This document shows, piece by piece, positions 10,891 to 23,970 of a stretch of 64,000 nt of DNA (the stretch's first letter is position 1; each line of letters starts with the position of its first letter). Under the pieces are notes generated by a model, which saw nothing but the letters and a program-made list of their open reading frames with translations, was not told the origin of the DNA and did not search any database. The translations under genes and the position numbers were made by a program. This DNA comes from Caenorhabditis remanei (lineage: Eukaryota > Nematoda > Chromadorea > Rhabditida > Rhabditidae): contig NC_071331.1 of assembly GCF_010183535.1 (NCBI RefSeq), positions 8,432,001 to 8,496,000 of the forward strand. The letters are read 5' to 3'.

Positions 10891-12726
10891 CTACTGGCAT
10901 TTCATGTTTGGCGCCTTGTAAACTCTCATAATCTCGAGTCTCTGCTCTTCTGTCAAACACATCCAATTGTACATCTTCACGTAGATCTTCCTCTTTTGGC
11001 TCAATTCTTTCCAGTCCTTTGGCTTATTCAGACATTGACCGAGTGTCTTTCTGCTTCTTCCCAAGATTTTTTTGGCAAACCACCTCTGAGTCGCTTGAGT
11101 TCTCTGGAGCCAATTCTTCATCAAAATAGAGATATTTTTGGTGTTAACATAATTGATTTTCTTGTTGATGATTGCATTGAATGTCTCGGCGGTAATCGAC
11201 GGAGATGTCTCCGGAAGGAGTGAAACTTCGCGTTTCTTCGAGATCTCCGTTGGACACTCTGAAACAAAGTGAATTGAAATGAAACATACTTTTATTGATA
11301 TAACCTACCGTACTCCTCTTCTTCGCTTTCTGGCTGTTGGGCAATCTTCTTTGACTTTTCATTGTTCATTCCAACTACCGACCAGATTTCCCTTTTCACA
11401 TCTTCTGACATCTTCAACCAGTTGTACATTTTGATGAACAATTCCTTTCCATTCCTCAACTTTTTGAATCGTGGTGGAGTTGTCAGAATTGTGTGGAATC
11501 GATTGTTTGGTGTACCAAGAATTTTGGCAGCGAAGAAGGCCTGGGTACAGATTCCCAGAGTGAACCACTCCCTCATTTGTCTGGCAATGTCCTTAGTATC
11601 CAGGTAGACGTTATCGGGTATTGGTGTACTCAAAAGTTCTTGAGCCTGTTCGGCAGACATTGAAGAAGTACTGGATGATGTCGGTAGTGAGAGTGAAGGC
11701 GAGACGGGAGAACACGATGATGAGGAGGTCATCGGACGATTGACGTTGTTGAGTTCTGAAATTGTTATTTGATTGATTTTCACAGATTCGGAGGGTATTT
11801 CTGAGAATCTTGTAACTGAAGTAGATGACTAGAAAAACGCGGTTTCAGTTTCTGTCTATAAATATTGTCACTTACCTCCAGTAACTCCTCGTTCTTGATC
11901 ATCGCATCCGCCCACTGGTTTCTGTTGTTCCACTGAGTAGTCCTCTAATTTAATTCTCTTCGTAGATTGATCTAATGACAATATCTTCATTTTCGAAGCT
12001 TCACTTATCCTCAACCAATTATACATTTTGGCGAATAGCTTGCGTCCACTATCCAACGAAAAATATGCTTCTGGATAGGTGATGACGTCATCGAATCGTA
12101 TCTCATCGATATTGAGAACATGAGAGGGAAAGAATTCTTGAGAACAGAGACCCAATGAGAGCCACTCTCTTATTTCTTTCACAATTCTTTCGGCATTCAT
12201 ATCGTCTTCATTGCTGATCGGTAGGTTAAGTAATTCCAGTGCTAGCTCAACACATATTGATGATGACTGTAAATCTGTCGTTGATGAAGGAAGTGATGAA
12301 GTCAAGGAGGAATAGTTTGTAGATGATACGGAAGGTTTCGAGATGCTGGGGCGGAGGGGTTGGAGCTCTGAAAATTTGTACAAGAATTGTAGCTCTCTTG
12401 CAAATGCGCCCCACCGAAGAAATTCTCACTCACCTGTCCGCAAAGTCCATTTCTTGCCTTCATTGCTCCCCACTGGTATCGAGTTTTCCACTCCAAAGTC
12501 TTCTCTTCTGCTCTTCTTGACTGTTGTGATTATCTCATCTTGATCTTGATTATCATCCTGAAAAATATTACATTATTATGATTTTTCAGTTGAAATCTGA
12601 ACCTGTTACCTGATTTCTTTCAATAATTCCACTCTCATCCCCTTTCATCTGATTCTTGTCGTTTGGTAGTTCTGATTGTGGGTGGTTCGAGTCATCGGAT
12701 GTTGGCTGGTTTTCAATAGGAATCAT
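10891..12726 (-). CDS. CUT-domain protein B (CUT1 + CUT2 + CUT3), no homeodomain
   Basis: Five exons: 12726-12610, 12557-12434, 12367-11876, 11755-11309 and 11258-10891; they join in frame to about 515 residues. N-terminus MIPIENQPTSDDSNH, then a basic stretch. Exon 3 holds CUT1 (MNAERIVKEIREWLSLGLCS to AKMYNWLRIS). Exon 4 holds CUT2 (LDTKDIARQMREWFTLGICT, KILGTPNNRFHTIL, GKELFIKMYNWLKMS). Exon 5 holds CUT3 (AKKILGRSRKTLGQCLN, KDWKELSQKRKIYVKM). CUT2 fits the ONECUT pattern of a T-K-x-I-A start and a GKELYIKMYNWL end, but the SQG contact triad of classic CUT domains is replaced. The arrangement resembles the triple-CUT organisation of CUX proteins without the homeodomain. Its partner in the right block is B'. 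Confidence 0.85.
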
Positions 12727-13393
12727 ATCTGAAATAAAGAAGTTTAGTTATGAATCACAAAAGAAAAAAAAGAAAATCAACGAAGTAATGGTCGAGAAAT
12801 GGAGAAGAATGATTTTCTAGTGGAAGGAAAGAGGAGGTAGGTCAAATATGTCTTCTGATGAACTTTCGCGCAATTTTTTCGGCGGGAAATTATAACTTTA
12901 AATTTGCAAGACTAGGATTACACTTAGCATTGTTGCGCGTTTCAGAGAAGTAATAAAACAGAGATTATGTGAAATTTGGAATGGAGTAATCTCATCGAAT
13001 CCGACTTTTATGTAACCTTACCTGTACTTTCAAAGTTTAATTGGAGAATTGAATATTAGCTGTACAATTTTTCATAATTACACAATGAGAGAAACTGTAT
13101 ATTATTTATTTTTATTTTTTTCAAATTATTGGAATAGTAAATTAGAAAATTAAACAGAAAGCTTGGAAAGAAAGAAGCTGCAAATGGGAAAGATATTTTA
13201 CAAATGTTCTTGATGAAACGAAGTATTGAAGAAAGAAAGACGCGGGAAAAATTAAGAGAGAGAATCGGAAAATGGGAGATCTGTTTAACAGGGGAAATAA
13301 GTTATATTGATGTTACAAAAATTAGAAATTGGTTAAGTAATTGTGAGTTTTTGGAAGTGTTCATTGAGTGATCTGTCAACGTCATTTGATGTT

Positions 13394-14982
13394 TTAGTGG
13401 GAGTCCATGTTCGGCGCATTGTAAGCTCTCATCATCTCGTGTCTCTGCTCCTTTGTCAAACACATCCAATTGTGCATCTTCACGTAAATTTCTCTTTTTT
13501 GACTCAAATCTTTCCAGTCCTTTGGATTATTCAAACATTGGCTGAGAGTTCTTCTGCATCTTTTCAAAATCTTCGTGGCAAACCACTCCTGAGTCGCTTG
13601 AGTTTCCTCGAGCCAATCTTTGACCAAAAAGGAGATCTTACTGGTGTTAACATAAGTGACTGGCTTGTTGATGAGGGCGTTGAATGTCTCGGTAGTTATT
13701 GAAGTATAAAGGAATGAGTCAGAAGACAATGATGAGCTCGAGTAGGAAGATGTCTCCGAATGGAATGAAGCTTTTCGTTTCCGGGAAATCTCCTTGGGAC
13801 ACTCTGAAACAAATTGAATTGAAATGAAACAAACTGGGATCGTGGTAACTTACCGTACTCTTCCTCTTCGTTTACTGATTCTTGGGCAAACTTTATTGAG
13901 TTTGTTCCAGATACCGACAAAATCTCCTTTTTCACATCTTCCGACAAATTCAACCAATTGTACATTTTGATGTACAATTCCTTTCCAGCCTTCAATGAAT
14001 TGAATGGTGGTGGGATGGTGAGAACTCTATGGAAACGGCTCCGAACAACGCCAAGAACATGGACTGCGAAGAATGCCTGGGAACAGATCGCAAGTGTGAA
14101 CCACTTTCTCATTTGACTGGCGATTTCCTTGGTATCCAAGTTGATCTTATAAGAGATCGGTGTACTCAAAAGATCCTGAGCTTGCTTGATTGACATTGAA
14201 TGAGATTGGGTTGAAGTTGGTGATGAGAGAGAAGACGAGACGGGAGTGAATGTGAATTCGGGCGATGAAGAGGGCATCGGACGATTGGAGTTGAGGACAG
14301 CGTTGTTAAGTTCTGAAATTGAAAAGTCGATTGATGTTCCCTGATTGTGAGGGTATTTCTGAGAATCTTGTAACTGTAACAGCTAACTAGCAAACGCGGT
14401 TTCAGTTTCTAAACATTTCTGGACACGTTTTTTGTGGAAATAATTAAACTATGGAATGTCTATAACTCTTGTAACTTACCTCTAGTAACTCCACGTTCTG
14501 GCAAACTGCATGAGCCAACTGACGTCTCTTGATCTACGGAGGAGTCCTCCAGTTTCATTCGTTTGGTTGCTGGCTCGAACTTGTTAGTATATTGATTTTC
14601 GTCCTAGAAAAAATTTTCTGTGTAAAATGCAATTACTTTTTCGGTATTTTTGGTATTTTTCGGTACTGACACTATTCTTTTCGGCAAATCATAAATTAAC
14701 AGGGCTCATTGAAACATATTTTGTTAGATCTCAATTCCTTCTCTCCCATAAACTTACCAAAATACCAAAGCAGATCGGATGATCTCTTGATTCACATTCC
14801 GTCCTGAATCGATTCTCAATCTGGACTGTATCTAGTTCGAAACATGAAATCGGGACTTCCTTCCTTTTGAGAATTCCATAACAATCCGTATTCATCGGGT
14901 GTCTGACATTGGTCAGTTCCGTCAGAATGTAAGTTGACTCATCGATGATTTGTTGGAAAGTGAGAGCTCTGGTTGGAATCAT
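13394..14982 (-). CDS. CUT-domain protein C (C-type N-terminus + CUT2 + CUT3)
   Basis: Four exons: 14982-14758, 14603-14480, 14312-13854 and 13803-13394; they join in frame to about 405 residues. The 75-codon first exon encodes a different N-terminus from A/B/D: MIPTRALTFQQIIDES, then LTELTNVRHP and YGILKRKEVPISCFE. Exon 2 is short and basic (KRMKLEDSSVDQ). Exon 3 carries CUT2 (LDTKEIASQMRKWFTLAICS, VLGVVRSRFHRVLTIPPPF). Exon 4 carries CUT3 (VNTSKISFLVKDWLEETQA, KILKRCRRTLSQCLNNPKDW). No CUT1 and no homeodomain are present. There is no direct equivalent in the right block, where E' follows B', so C and D were either added on the left or lost on the right. Confidence 0.85.
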
Positions 14983-17374
14983 TTCTGAAAATAATACATT
15001 AGAGTATGGATATGTGTTAGGGGGAAGAAGAAAAAATATGCAGTCAATAAGAGGAAGAGAAAACAAAACAATATGCAAGTCAGAGCGAGGGAATAAGCGA
15101 ATGAGGTTCCAAGTTGCGGGATTATATGACTGCACATAATTAGCGTGACATCTGATTTACAACCGCGGCGTCTTTTTCAAGGGCTCTGGGAAAGTAACTG
15201 ACTATCTGTATCTTTTCTACAGCTGTTTGACCTGACCTATGCAAAAAGATAACATCATAAAGGTTAACAATATGGGAAGAGTTGAAAATCTATTTTTCTT
15301 GATTTGATCATGACAATGGACAAAATCAGAAATCAATAATTGTCAATCACGTCAAAAAAAGTTGGTAGTCCATATTTTGTCAAAATTTAAAAATTACTGT
15401 TATTTCTTGTTAAAAAATGCAAATCTTTGAAAACGTGACAATTATCATTTATCAGAAAAGTCAAACTGATAAAACTTAATTAACTAGAGTATAGAAAATG
15501 GGTGGGTATGTCTTTCCAGAACCATGGTTATTATAATGGTTAACAATATGAGAAGATGAAATAAACCGTCTGTAGGGGAAAAAAGGGAATGAATGAGTGA
15601 CAGTCCCATCTATCTGGGATACAACTGTGCATTGCGTCCTTTTTTGGGGCTCTGGGAAAACCTGTCATGTTTTAAAGTGATGTGACCTGACCTATGAGAT
15701 AAATAAATATCGAAAAAGATAACTATGCGTATTGTTTCTGAGTATTCGCAAAGTGTGAGTACGTCAGTGACTACGGTTTATGAGGACCCCAGAAGGAAAA
15801 TGGAAATGTTTCTCGCGTTTAATATAACAAAGTTGAAAAAAGCTAGTAAAAAAATAAGTCTTTCCATGCGAACCCGAAAGAAAAAGTGATATTTTTTCTT
15901 ACGAACATAGCGGTCCCTTAAAACTAAATAAAAAGGGTGAAATAATATGCATAGGAAGGCAATAAATCGTCTGTAGGACGCAAAAGAAGAAAATGGAAGT
16001 TTTGTTCCTTATGAACGTAACGGTCCCTAGTTACTATAACAAAAGAGAGAACACTATATACTGTATAAATAAATATGATTGAGAGGAAAAGAATAAACCG
16101 TCTGTAGGGGGAAAACAAGGGTGTGAATGAATGACGGTCCCATAATGGACATCTACCGTGGCATCTAGTATACAACCACTTCCGTTTTTGGCCCTGGGAA
16201 GAAGGTGTCATGAACTGGAGAGTCAATATGATCGATTCGGCTGATCCATGCAAGAAGACATCCTAAAAAATTGCAATGCTCATTGCTCATGTGGAAATAC
16301 AAGAAGCTGGTAAAATTGCAATTACAAGGGAATATGCTTCTGTGAAATCCATACAAAGGTACTAAAATGAAAAGAAGTAAACGCATTTTAAAATTAAAAG
16401 CAAGGAATTAAAAATAAATAATAAAATAAATATAACTGAATTCCATAACTCAATCCCACAAAACAGTAACTCAGATAATATAGTAGCCTGTACACTTCCA
16501 GTCCATATTCCTCCTTTCTTTAGTTTCCTCAGCTTATTTCATCTTTCTAGTTGCTCTCCCTCATTTCTTTCACGAAGAACAATCCATTGGAGAGTCTTTG
16601 ACACGTCACCTTCCAGAGAAGTATGCATAGAGATTTGAGATACGGTTTTTTTCCTGAAATGAAATAAATTTCCACATTTACTGTTTCATGTTGCACATTA
16701 AATTTAAAGATGGGGATAATGTTTTGATAAGAGCGCTAAATACTTTTGAACTGCTGCTTTTGAATACTCACCACAAATACTAGTCTCGAAAGCTGTCTCG
16801 AAAAGCAGTGCAACCAAAAACAAGGAGAGTGATTCGAAGAGTGACTCGAATATTGAGCGAAGGGTAGATTACAGTTTCATCGAGTTGTTGAAACAGTGCA
16901 TCAATTATGTGAGACGATATCTTCTCAGTTTTCAAAGGGGAACCTGTCTGAACTTCTAGTCATTATGTCTTCTTTTCTGGCTACTCGATAACAACTTGGT
17001 TACTGTCTGCTTTTGAGTTTCTTAAAATAAATTACTGTTTAACAGTGTTTGTATTTTCCAAATTTCTTGACCAGGATCAGTTGATCTTCAGGAAGATAAA
17101 CATTCAAAATAAATTTTTATTAGTTTAAAAAAAATCAAATTATTGGAATAGTAAATTAGGAATTAAACAGAAAATCGGGAAATAAAGAAGCTGCAAGTGG
17201 GAAGGGTATTCGATAAATTAACTTGATGAAACGGATATGAGTATTGAAGAAAGAAAGACGCGGGAAAAATTAAAAGTGAGAATCGGGAAATGAGAGGGAG
17301 ATCTGTTTAACAGGGAAAATAAGTTAAATTAAATTATTGTGAGATTGTGAGTATTTTAAGTCCGACTTGATGTT
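14983..17374. promoter_or_regulatory. Long spacer with repeated promoter modules between D and C
   Basis: No gene is supported. About 1.3 kb upstream of C is built from repeated modules: AAATAAACCGTCTGTAGG (near 15560, 15965 and 16095), GAATGAATGAGTGACAGTCCCAT-like blocks (near 15590 and 16125) and ACGGTCCCTAGTTACTATAA-like blocks. The same modules occur upstream of E (24444-25145) and E' (50651-51900). At 16860-17060 there is a short segment resembling the anoctamin 3' flank (CTAGTCATTATGTCTTCTTT). Regulatory function is inferred only from conservation between paralogues. Confidence 0.5.
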
Positions 17375-19252
17375 TTAGTGAGAGTTCATGTTCGGCGCCT
17401 TGTAAACTCTCATAATCTCGTGTCTGTTCTCCTTCGTCAAACACATCCAATTGTGCATCGTTACGAAGATTCCTTTATTTTGGGTCAAATTTTTCCACTC
17501 CCTTGGATTATTCAGGCATTGGTTGAGTGTCTTTCTGCATCTTCCCAAAATCTTCGTGGCAAACCACTCCTGAGTCGCTTGGGTTTCCTTGAGCCAATCC
17601 TTGATCAAATTGGAGATCTTTTTGGTGTCAACATAATCGACTTGTTTGTTGATGAAGGCATTGAGTGTCTCAGCGGTGATCGATGTGTGAAGGAATGAGT
17701 CAGGAGACAATAATGAGTAGGAAGATGTCTCCGAATGGTGTGAAACTTCGCGTTTCCGGGAGATCTTCTTTGGACATGCTGAAACAAATTGAATTGAAAT
17801 GAAACGTACTCTTATTGATAAAACTCACCGTACTCCTCCTCTTCGCCTTCTGGCCCTTGGGCAATCTTCTTTGACTTTTCATCGTTCATTCCAACTACCG
17901 ACAAAATTTCTTTTTTCACATCTTCTGACAGTTTCAACCAATTGTACATTTTGATGTACAATTCCTTTCCAGCCTTCAAAGAATTGAATGGCCGTGGGAC
18001 GGTGAGAAGCTTGCGCAAACGGTTTCGTCCTGTTCCTAGAACATGTACAGCGAAGAAGGACCGGGTACTGATTCTCAGGGTGAACCACTCTTTCATTTTT
18101 CTGGCAATGTCATTGGTATCTATGTAGATGTTATCGGGAATTGGTGTACTCATAGTCAGAAGCTCACGAGCCTGTTCGGCGGACATTGAACGAGATTGGG
18201 TTGAAGTCGGTAGTGAGAGTGAAGACAAGACGGGAGAACACGATGATGAGGAGGGCATTGGACGATTGAAGTTGAGGACAGCGTTGTTGAGTTCTGAAAT
18301 TGTAATTTGACTGATGTTCACTGATTGTGAGGGCATTTCTAAATTCTGTACAAATTTTTTTAGTTAATCAGGTCTATTTAGTGTCCATAAATCTTGTAAC
18401 ATACCTCCAGTAACTCCACGTTCTTGATTATCGCATGCGCCCACTGGCTGCTGTTAGTCCACTGAGTATTCCTCCGATTTAATTCTCTTCGTAGATTGAT
18501 CTAATGACAATATCTTCATTTTCAAAGCTTCACTTATTCTCAACCAATTATACATTCTGACGAATAGCTTCCGTCCACTATCCAACGAGAAATATTCTTG
18601 TGGATAGGTGATGACGTCATCGAATCGTATCTCATCGATATTCAGAATATGAGAGGGAAAGAATTCTTGAGAACAGAGACCCAATGAGAGCCACTCTCTT
18701 ATTCCTTTCACAATTCCTTCGGCATTCATATCGTCTTTATCACTGATCGGTTTGTTAAGAAATTCCAGTGCCATCTCAACAGATATTGATGATGAATGTG
18801 AATCTGTCGTTGATGAAGAAAGTGATGAAGTCATGGAGGAATAGTTTGGAGACAATACGGATGCGATGGAGTGGCGGAGGGGTTGGAGCTCTGAAAGTTT
18901 TGAAAAAAAGTTGTCGCTCTCTTGCAAATGCGCCCCACCGAAGAAATTCTCACTCACCTGTCCGCAACGTCCATTTTTTGCCTTTATTGCTCCCCACTTG
19001 TGCCGAGTTCTCCACTCCCAAATCTTCTCTTTTGCTCTTCTTGACTGTTGTGACTAACTCATCTTGATCTTGATTTTCGTTCTGAAAAATATTGCTATTT
19101 TTCCTAATTTTTCGGTTAAAATCTGAACCTGTTACCTTATTTCTTTTAATAATTCCACTTCCATCTCGTTTCATCTGATTCTTGTCGTTCGTTAGTTCTG
19201 CTTGTTGGTGGTTCGAGTCATCGGAAGTTGGCTGGTTTTTAATTGGAATCAT
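17375..19252 (-). CDS. CUT-domain protein D (CUT1 + CUT2 + CUT3), no homeodomain
   Basis: Five exons: 19252-19136, 19081-18958, 18890-18405, 18293-17829 and 17778-17375; in frame, about 531 residues. N-terminus MIPIKNQPTSDDSNHQQ and then a KKSKRED basic patch. CUT1 is in exon 3 (IVKGIREWLSLGLCSQEFF, RKLFVRMYNWLRIS), CUT2 in exon 4 (TNDIARKMKEWFTLRIST, VLGTGRNRLRKLLTVPRPF) and CUT3 in exon 5 (VDTKKISNLIKDWLKETQA, KILGRCRKTLNQCLNN). It matches B in exon number, with exons 1 and 2 identical in length. I read it as a tandem duplicate of a B-type gene. A nuclear DNA-binding role is inferred from the CUT domains. Confidence 0.85.
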
Positions 19253-21285
19253 ATCTGAAATAAAGAAATTTTGTCATGAATCACGAAAGAAAAGAAAGAA
19301 AATCAACGAATGAATGGGAGAGAAAATGGGAAGAATGATTTTCTCGTTGAAGGTAAAAGGCGGTAGATCAAATATGTCTTCTGATGAATTTTCGCGCATT
19401 TTTTTGAGCGGGAAATTACCATTTTAAATTAACAAGACTAGGAGAAACTCAAAATTGTTGCGTGTTTCAGAGAACTAATAAAACAGAGATTATGTGAAAT
19501 TTGGAATGGCTTAATTCTATTGAATTCAACCTTCATGTAAGCTATCCAGTACATTCAAAATTCGATAGCGATGAGAACATCTATATCAATTTTTTGTATA
19601 ATACTATAAGAAAACGATGTATTAATTAATTTTATTTTCATCAAATTATTGGAATAGTAAATTAGGAATTAAACAGAAAACTGGGAAATAAAAAAGCTGG
19701 AAATGGGAACGATATTTTATAAATTAGCATGAAGTATTGAAGAAAGAAAGACACGGGAAAAATTAAGAGAGAATTGGAAAATGGGAGATCGGTTTAACAG
19801 GGAAAATAAGTAATATTGATGTTACAAAAATTAGAAATTTGTTAAGTAATTGTGAGTTTTTGGAAGTGTCCATCGATTGATTCATCAAATTGATTCGATG
19901 TTTTATTGGGAATCCATGTTCGGCGCCTTGTAAATTCTCATCATCTCGTGTCTCTGTTCTTCTGTCAAACACATCCAATTGTGCATCTTCACGTAGATTT
20001 CTCTCTTTTGACTCAAATCTTTCCAGTCCTTTGGATTATTCAGACATTGACTGAGTGTCCTTCTGCATCTTCCCAAGATCTTGATGGCAAACCACTCCTG
20101 AGTCGCTTGAGTTTTCTCGAGCCAATCCTTGATCAACATCGAGATATTACTGGTGTTAACATAATTGATTTTCTTGTTGATGATTGCATTGAATGCCTCG
20201 GCGGTAATCGATGTGGACGAGTCAGGAGATAGAGATGATCCAGAGTAGGAAGATGTCTTCGAATGGAATGAAGCTTTGCGTTTCCGGGAGATCTCTTTTG
20301 GACACTCTGAAATAAATTGAATTGAAATGAAACAAACTGGGATCGTGGTAACTTACCGTACTCTTCCTCTTTGTTTTCTGAAACTTGAGCAAACTTTATT
20401 GAGTTTGTCCCAGATACCGACAAGATTTCTTTTTTCACATCTTCTGACAAATTCAACCAATTGTACATTTTGATGTACAATTCCTTTCCAGCCTTCAATG
20501 AATTGAATGGTGGTGGGATGGTGAGAACTCTATGGAAACGGCTCCGAGCAACCCCAAGAACATGGACTGCAAAGAATGCCTGGGAACAGATCGCAAGTGT
20601 GAACCACTCTCTCATTTGTCTGGCGATTTTCTTGGTATCCAGGTAGATCTTATAAGAGATCGGTGTGCTCAAAAGAACCTGAGCTTGCTCGATTGACATT
20701 GAATGAGATTGGGTTAATGTTGGTGGGGAGAGAGAAGACGAGAGGGGAGCAAACGGGAATTCGGGTGATGAAGAGGGCATCGGACGATTGAAGTTGAGAA
20801 CAGTGTTGTTGAGTTCTGAAATTGATTGATTTTCACTGATTGTGAGAGTATTTATGAGAATATAGTAACTTTAACAGCTAACTAGCAAACGCGGTTTCAG
20901 CTTCTAAACATTTCTGGACACGTTTTTGTGCTAATAATTAACCTATTGAATGTCTACAACTCTTGTAACTTACCTCTAGTAACTCCACGTTCTGGCAAAC
21001 TGCATGAGCCAACTGACGTCTCTTGATCTACTGAGGAGTCCTCCAGTTTCATTCGTTTGGTAGTTGACTCGAACTTGTTCGGATATTGATTTTCGTCCTG
21101 GAAAACGTTGTCTAAGTAACTTGATACCATTTTTTCGGTGAATCATAAACTAACAGGGCTTAATGAAACATGTTTTGTTAGATCTCAATTCCCTTTTCTC
21201 CCATCAACTTACCGGAAAACCAAAGAAGATCGGATGATCTCTTGATTCACATTCCGTCTTGAATCGATTCTCAATCTGAATTGTA

Positions 21286-22640
21286 CCAGTCGGTTTACGT
21301 CGCCTAACGGCGACTAAACCTCCTTCCCTACACCACCCTTCTCAGTTTTACGGCGCCTGCGGCGCTTCTTAGCTGAGCAGTTCGTTCCGACAAAGCACAA
21401 TTATAAAATCTCTCTTTTTCAGACACAAATTCTACAAACTTTCTCAATGACTTTTCAATCCTGATAGAATATGAAATTTAGAATGATCTGTTTTTGAATT
21501 TTACCAATTTGAACTTTATTCCTGTTTTCCGTATTTCGAAACAATCTTACAGAAGAACGTGAACTTGATAACTCTTCTCTCTTCCCTCCCCAAAAGGCGA
21601 GTGATCATATGAGTTTTTATTTTTTGACTGATCGGCGGCGATGCCGCCTCCCTTCTCGGAAGATGGCAGACTAAGACGGTGTTTTAAAAAACTTTCATCC
21701 TAGAATTCATTTTTTTATGTAGCCGAGCAACGACAAAGTTTTTGACTGATCGGCGGCGCGACGTCGCCTCCTTTCCCCTGAATTTTTCAAGAATTGTTTC
21801 ATATACACTAAAATCTTCTTCTTAGTCTAGTTTTTTTCCAAAACGTTCTGCTTCCTGATTTTTTTTACTAAAAAGGGTCGGTTAACAACTGGTCGGTACT
21901 GAATCAGTCGGTTGACCTCCTTCCTCCTCCTCCTTCCCTACTCCACCCTTCTCCGTTTTACAGCCCTTGCGGCGCTTTTTCAATGATTCAGTCAGCCGGG
22001 ACATCAAAATTATTTCCTACTTCTGGATCGTACAAAACTTTTATCACTTGTTGGTAGTTTTTGTCCGCCGAGCAACAGCTCTTTTTTTGTTTCCGGCTCT
22101 ATTTTCAGACTTCCATTCTACAAAATTTCTCAATGACTTTTTTATCTTTCATGGAAATAGAAATTTAGAATGAGCGGTTTTTCAATTTACTTTTAGTTTT
22201 TCCTTATTTCAAAATAATCTTTCAGAATAACTGAAACTTGATAACTCTTTGTTTTCCCTCATCAAAAGGCGAGCGGTCAGATATCAATTTTTAATTTTTT
22301 GACTGATCGGCGGCGATACCGCCTCTTTCCTCGAAGTAAGCCAAAATAAAACAATAAAATTTAATATAACCATAGGGCCGCTGAAAACAATCAGGCGCGT
22401 TTTAATGGGAACTCCTAAGCTTATTAAACGTAACAAAAGAAAAGGTCTTCCTCTGTTCCTCTTTACTTTACCTTGCTCGAACTACCTTTACCGGAACAAT
22501 TTTAAAATACTGTTACAGAAAACTGAAATTTGGTCTTCTTTTTTTTTCCTTCTCGGAATGGGAACGGGTCAATTATATGTATATCAATTTTTAATTTTTG
22601 ACTGATCGGCGGCGATGCCGCCTCCCTCCCCCATGAAGCT
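21286..22640. repeat. Reiterated GGCGGC/GCCGCC hairpin repeat units
   Basis: The phrase TTTTTGACTGATCGGCGGCG followed by GCCGCCTCC (or a variant) occurs near 21627, 21738, 22291 and 22596. A second phrase with CCACCCTTCTC then GTTTTAC then GCGGCGCTT occurs near 21335 and 21945. GGCGGC...GCCGCC can form a short hairpin. The spacing points to internal duplication of one repeat of about 600 bp. Confidence 0.7.
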
Positions 22641-22909
22641 GTGGACAAAAGTGTTATTGTAAACTGCTATCAATTCCTGATTTAGTGTTTATGGGATTGT
22701 AATTTTAAAACACCGTTAAAGCTGGAGCTCAATCACCCATTATGGCAAAATTTGTTATTTTTTCGTACTTTCTCTCGACTTAACAAAGTTATTTACAACT
22801 TTCGTAAACTGGCGATCAATGTTTTTATCAAAACAAAAAAAAACAAAAAAAGTTCCCGGGGCGGGAACGAACTCTCCTCGTGTGCGTGAGAGTCATCGAT
22901 GTACACCAT

Positions 22910-23970
22910 TCACAGGTGAACCGCTGGGAATCCTATGTGTGAAAGTGCCAGAATAGCGCCCTATATGTGTCCTCAAATGAAACGTGGACCGCGCGTGTGG
23001 CGTATATGTGCGGTCGTCTTTTCTGTGTACTGGCCGCGCGTGCACCCATTTGGCTCCCATATACGTTCCATGTATGGTCCATATTTGAGGGTGGCGGCCG
23101 GCCGCCGCAACGACACTCCGGAATTACACGTGGGCGTGTTGTTTACCGTAAATCGACGCGACATTTTTTTCTATAAGTCCGGGCCCATTTTCTCCGTTTC
23201 TCGAAGTTTTTCGCCTATTTTCTTCATTCTTTTTGCACAAAACAGATAATGGCAAACTTCAAAAATAAAAATAAAGCTATTTAAACTTACGGAAACTTAT
23301 TTTTTCAATACAAAAGTTGTTATTTTCTCAATAAACTTAAATTTTAGCTTTTTGTCGAGAAATTCGAGTCTTGTGTTTTTCTTTACTTCGGTATGATAAG
23401 AAATTATATTTTTTCAGATGGATTTGAAGGTAAGAAGGTAAGTATTTGTCATACCGAAGTAAAGTCAAAATACCGGACTTCGAATTTCGTCGGCGGGTTT
23501 TTTTTTCCGAGTTCAAAGAAAAGCTCGAACATCAAAAATTGTTTTATAACCGCCAAGCTAACCTATAATATTTATATGAAATCGTATGTGATTTTCAATT
23601 TTTCATGAAGTATTGCCATTATCTGTTTGAAAAATGAAGAACTTCGAGAAAGAACGGAGAAAATGTACAAGTCCGAGAAATGGAAAGTGAACAAGTTGAA
23701 AAAAGGAATAGTGAAACAACATAATAACATTACATACCTATCATAACAATGAATTAGGGCTTTCTAGTGTTTCATACAGAATAATCAACCAAATACGGTT
23801 GGTAGAATTAATGCTGATATGCTATCCATATGCGTTCCATATGCGCCCCACGTTTTCGGCCGACCGCGCGTGGATCCATATGGGCACATATAGGGCCCAA
23901 CCCTCATTCTTTTTAGCCACATATTCGCCACCGCGCGGTTCCATATGTGTTCCCCAGCGGTTCACCTGTG
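22910..23970. mobile_element. Palindromic element with CACAGGTGAACCGCTGGG ends
   Basis: The left end CACAGGTGAACCGCTGGG lies near 22910-22927 and its complement near 23953-23970. Inside are further inverted segments: GCGCCCTATATGTG (left) against its counterpart near 23890-23900; TTTCTCGAAGTTTTTC (23200) against GAAGAACTTCGAGAAA (23635); and TTACTTCGGTATG (23383) against CATACCGAAGTAAAG (23450). It is non-coding and probably a non-autonomous DNA element. A related end is at 33922-33960. Confidence 0.65.

Noticed and set aside
22935..23249. Open frames in the GC-rich part of the E insertion
   Set aside because: They lie in an inverted-repeat element, occur on both strands and show no domain; explained by GC-rich repeat.
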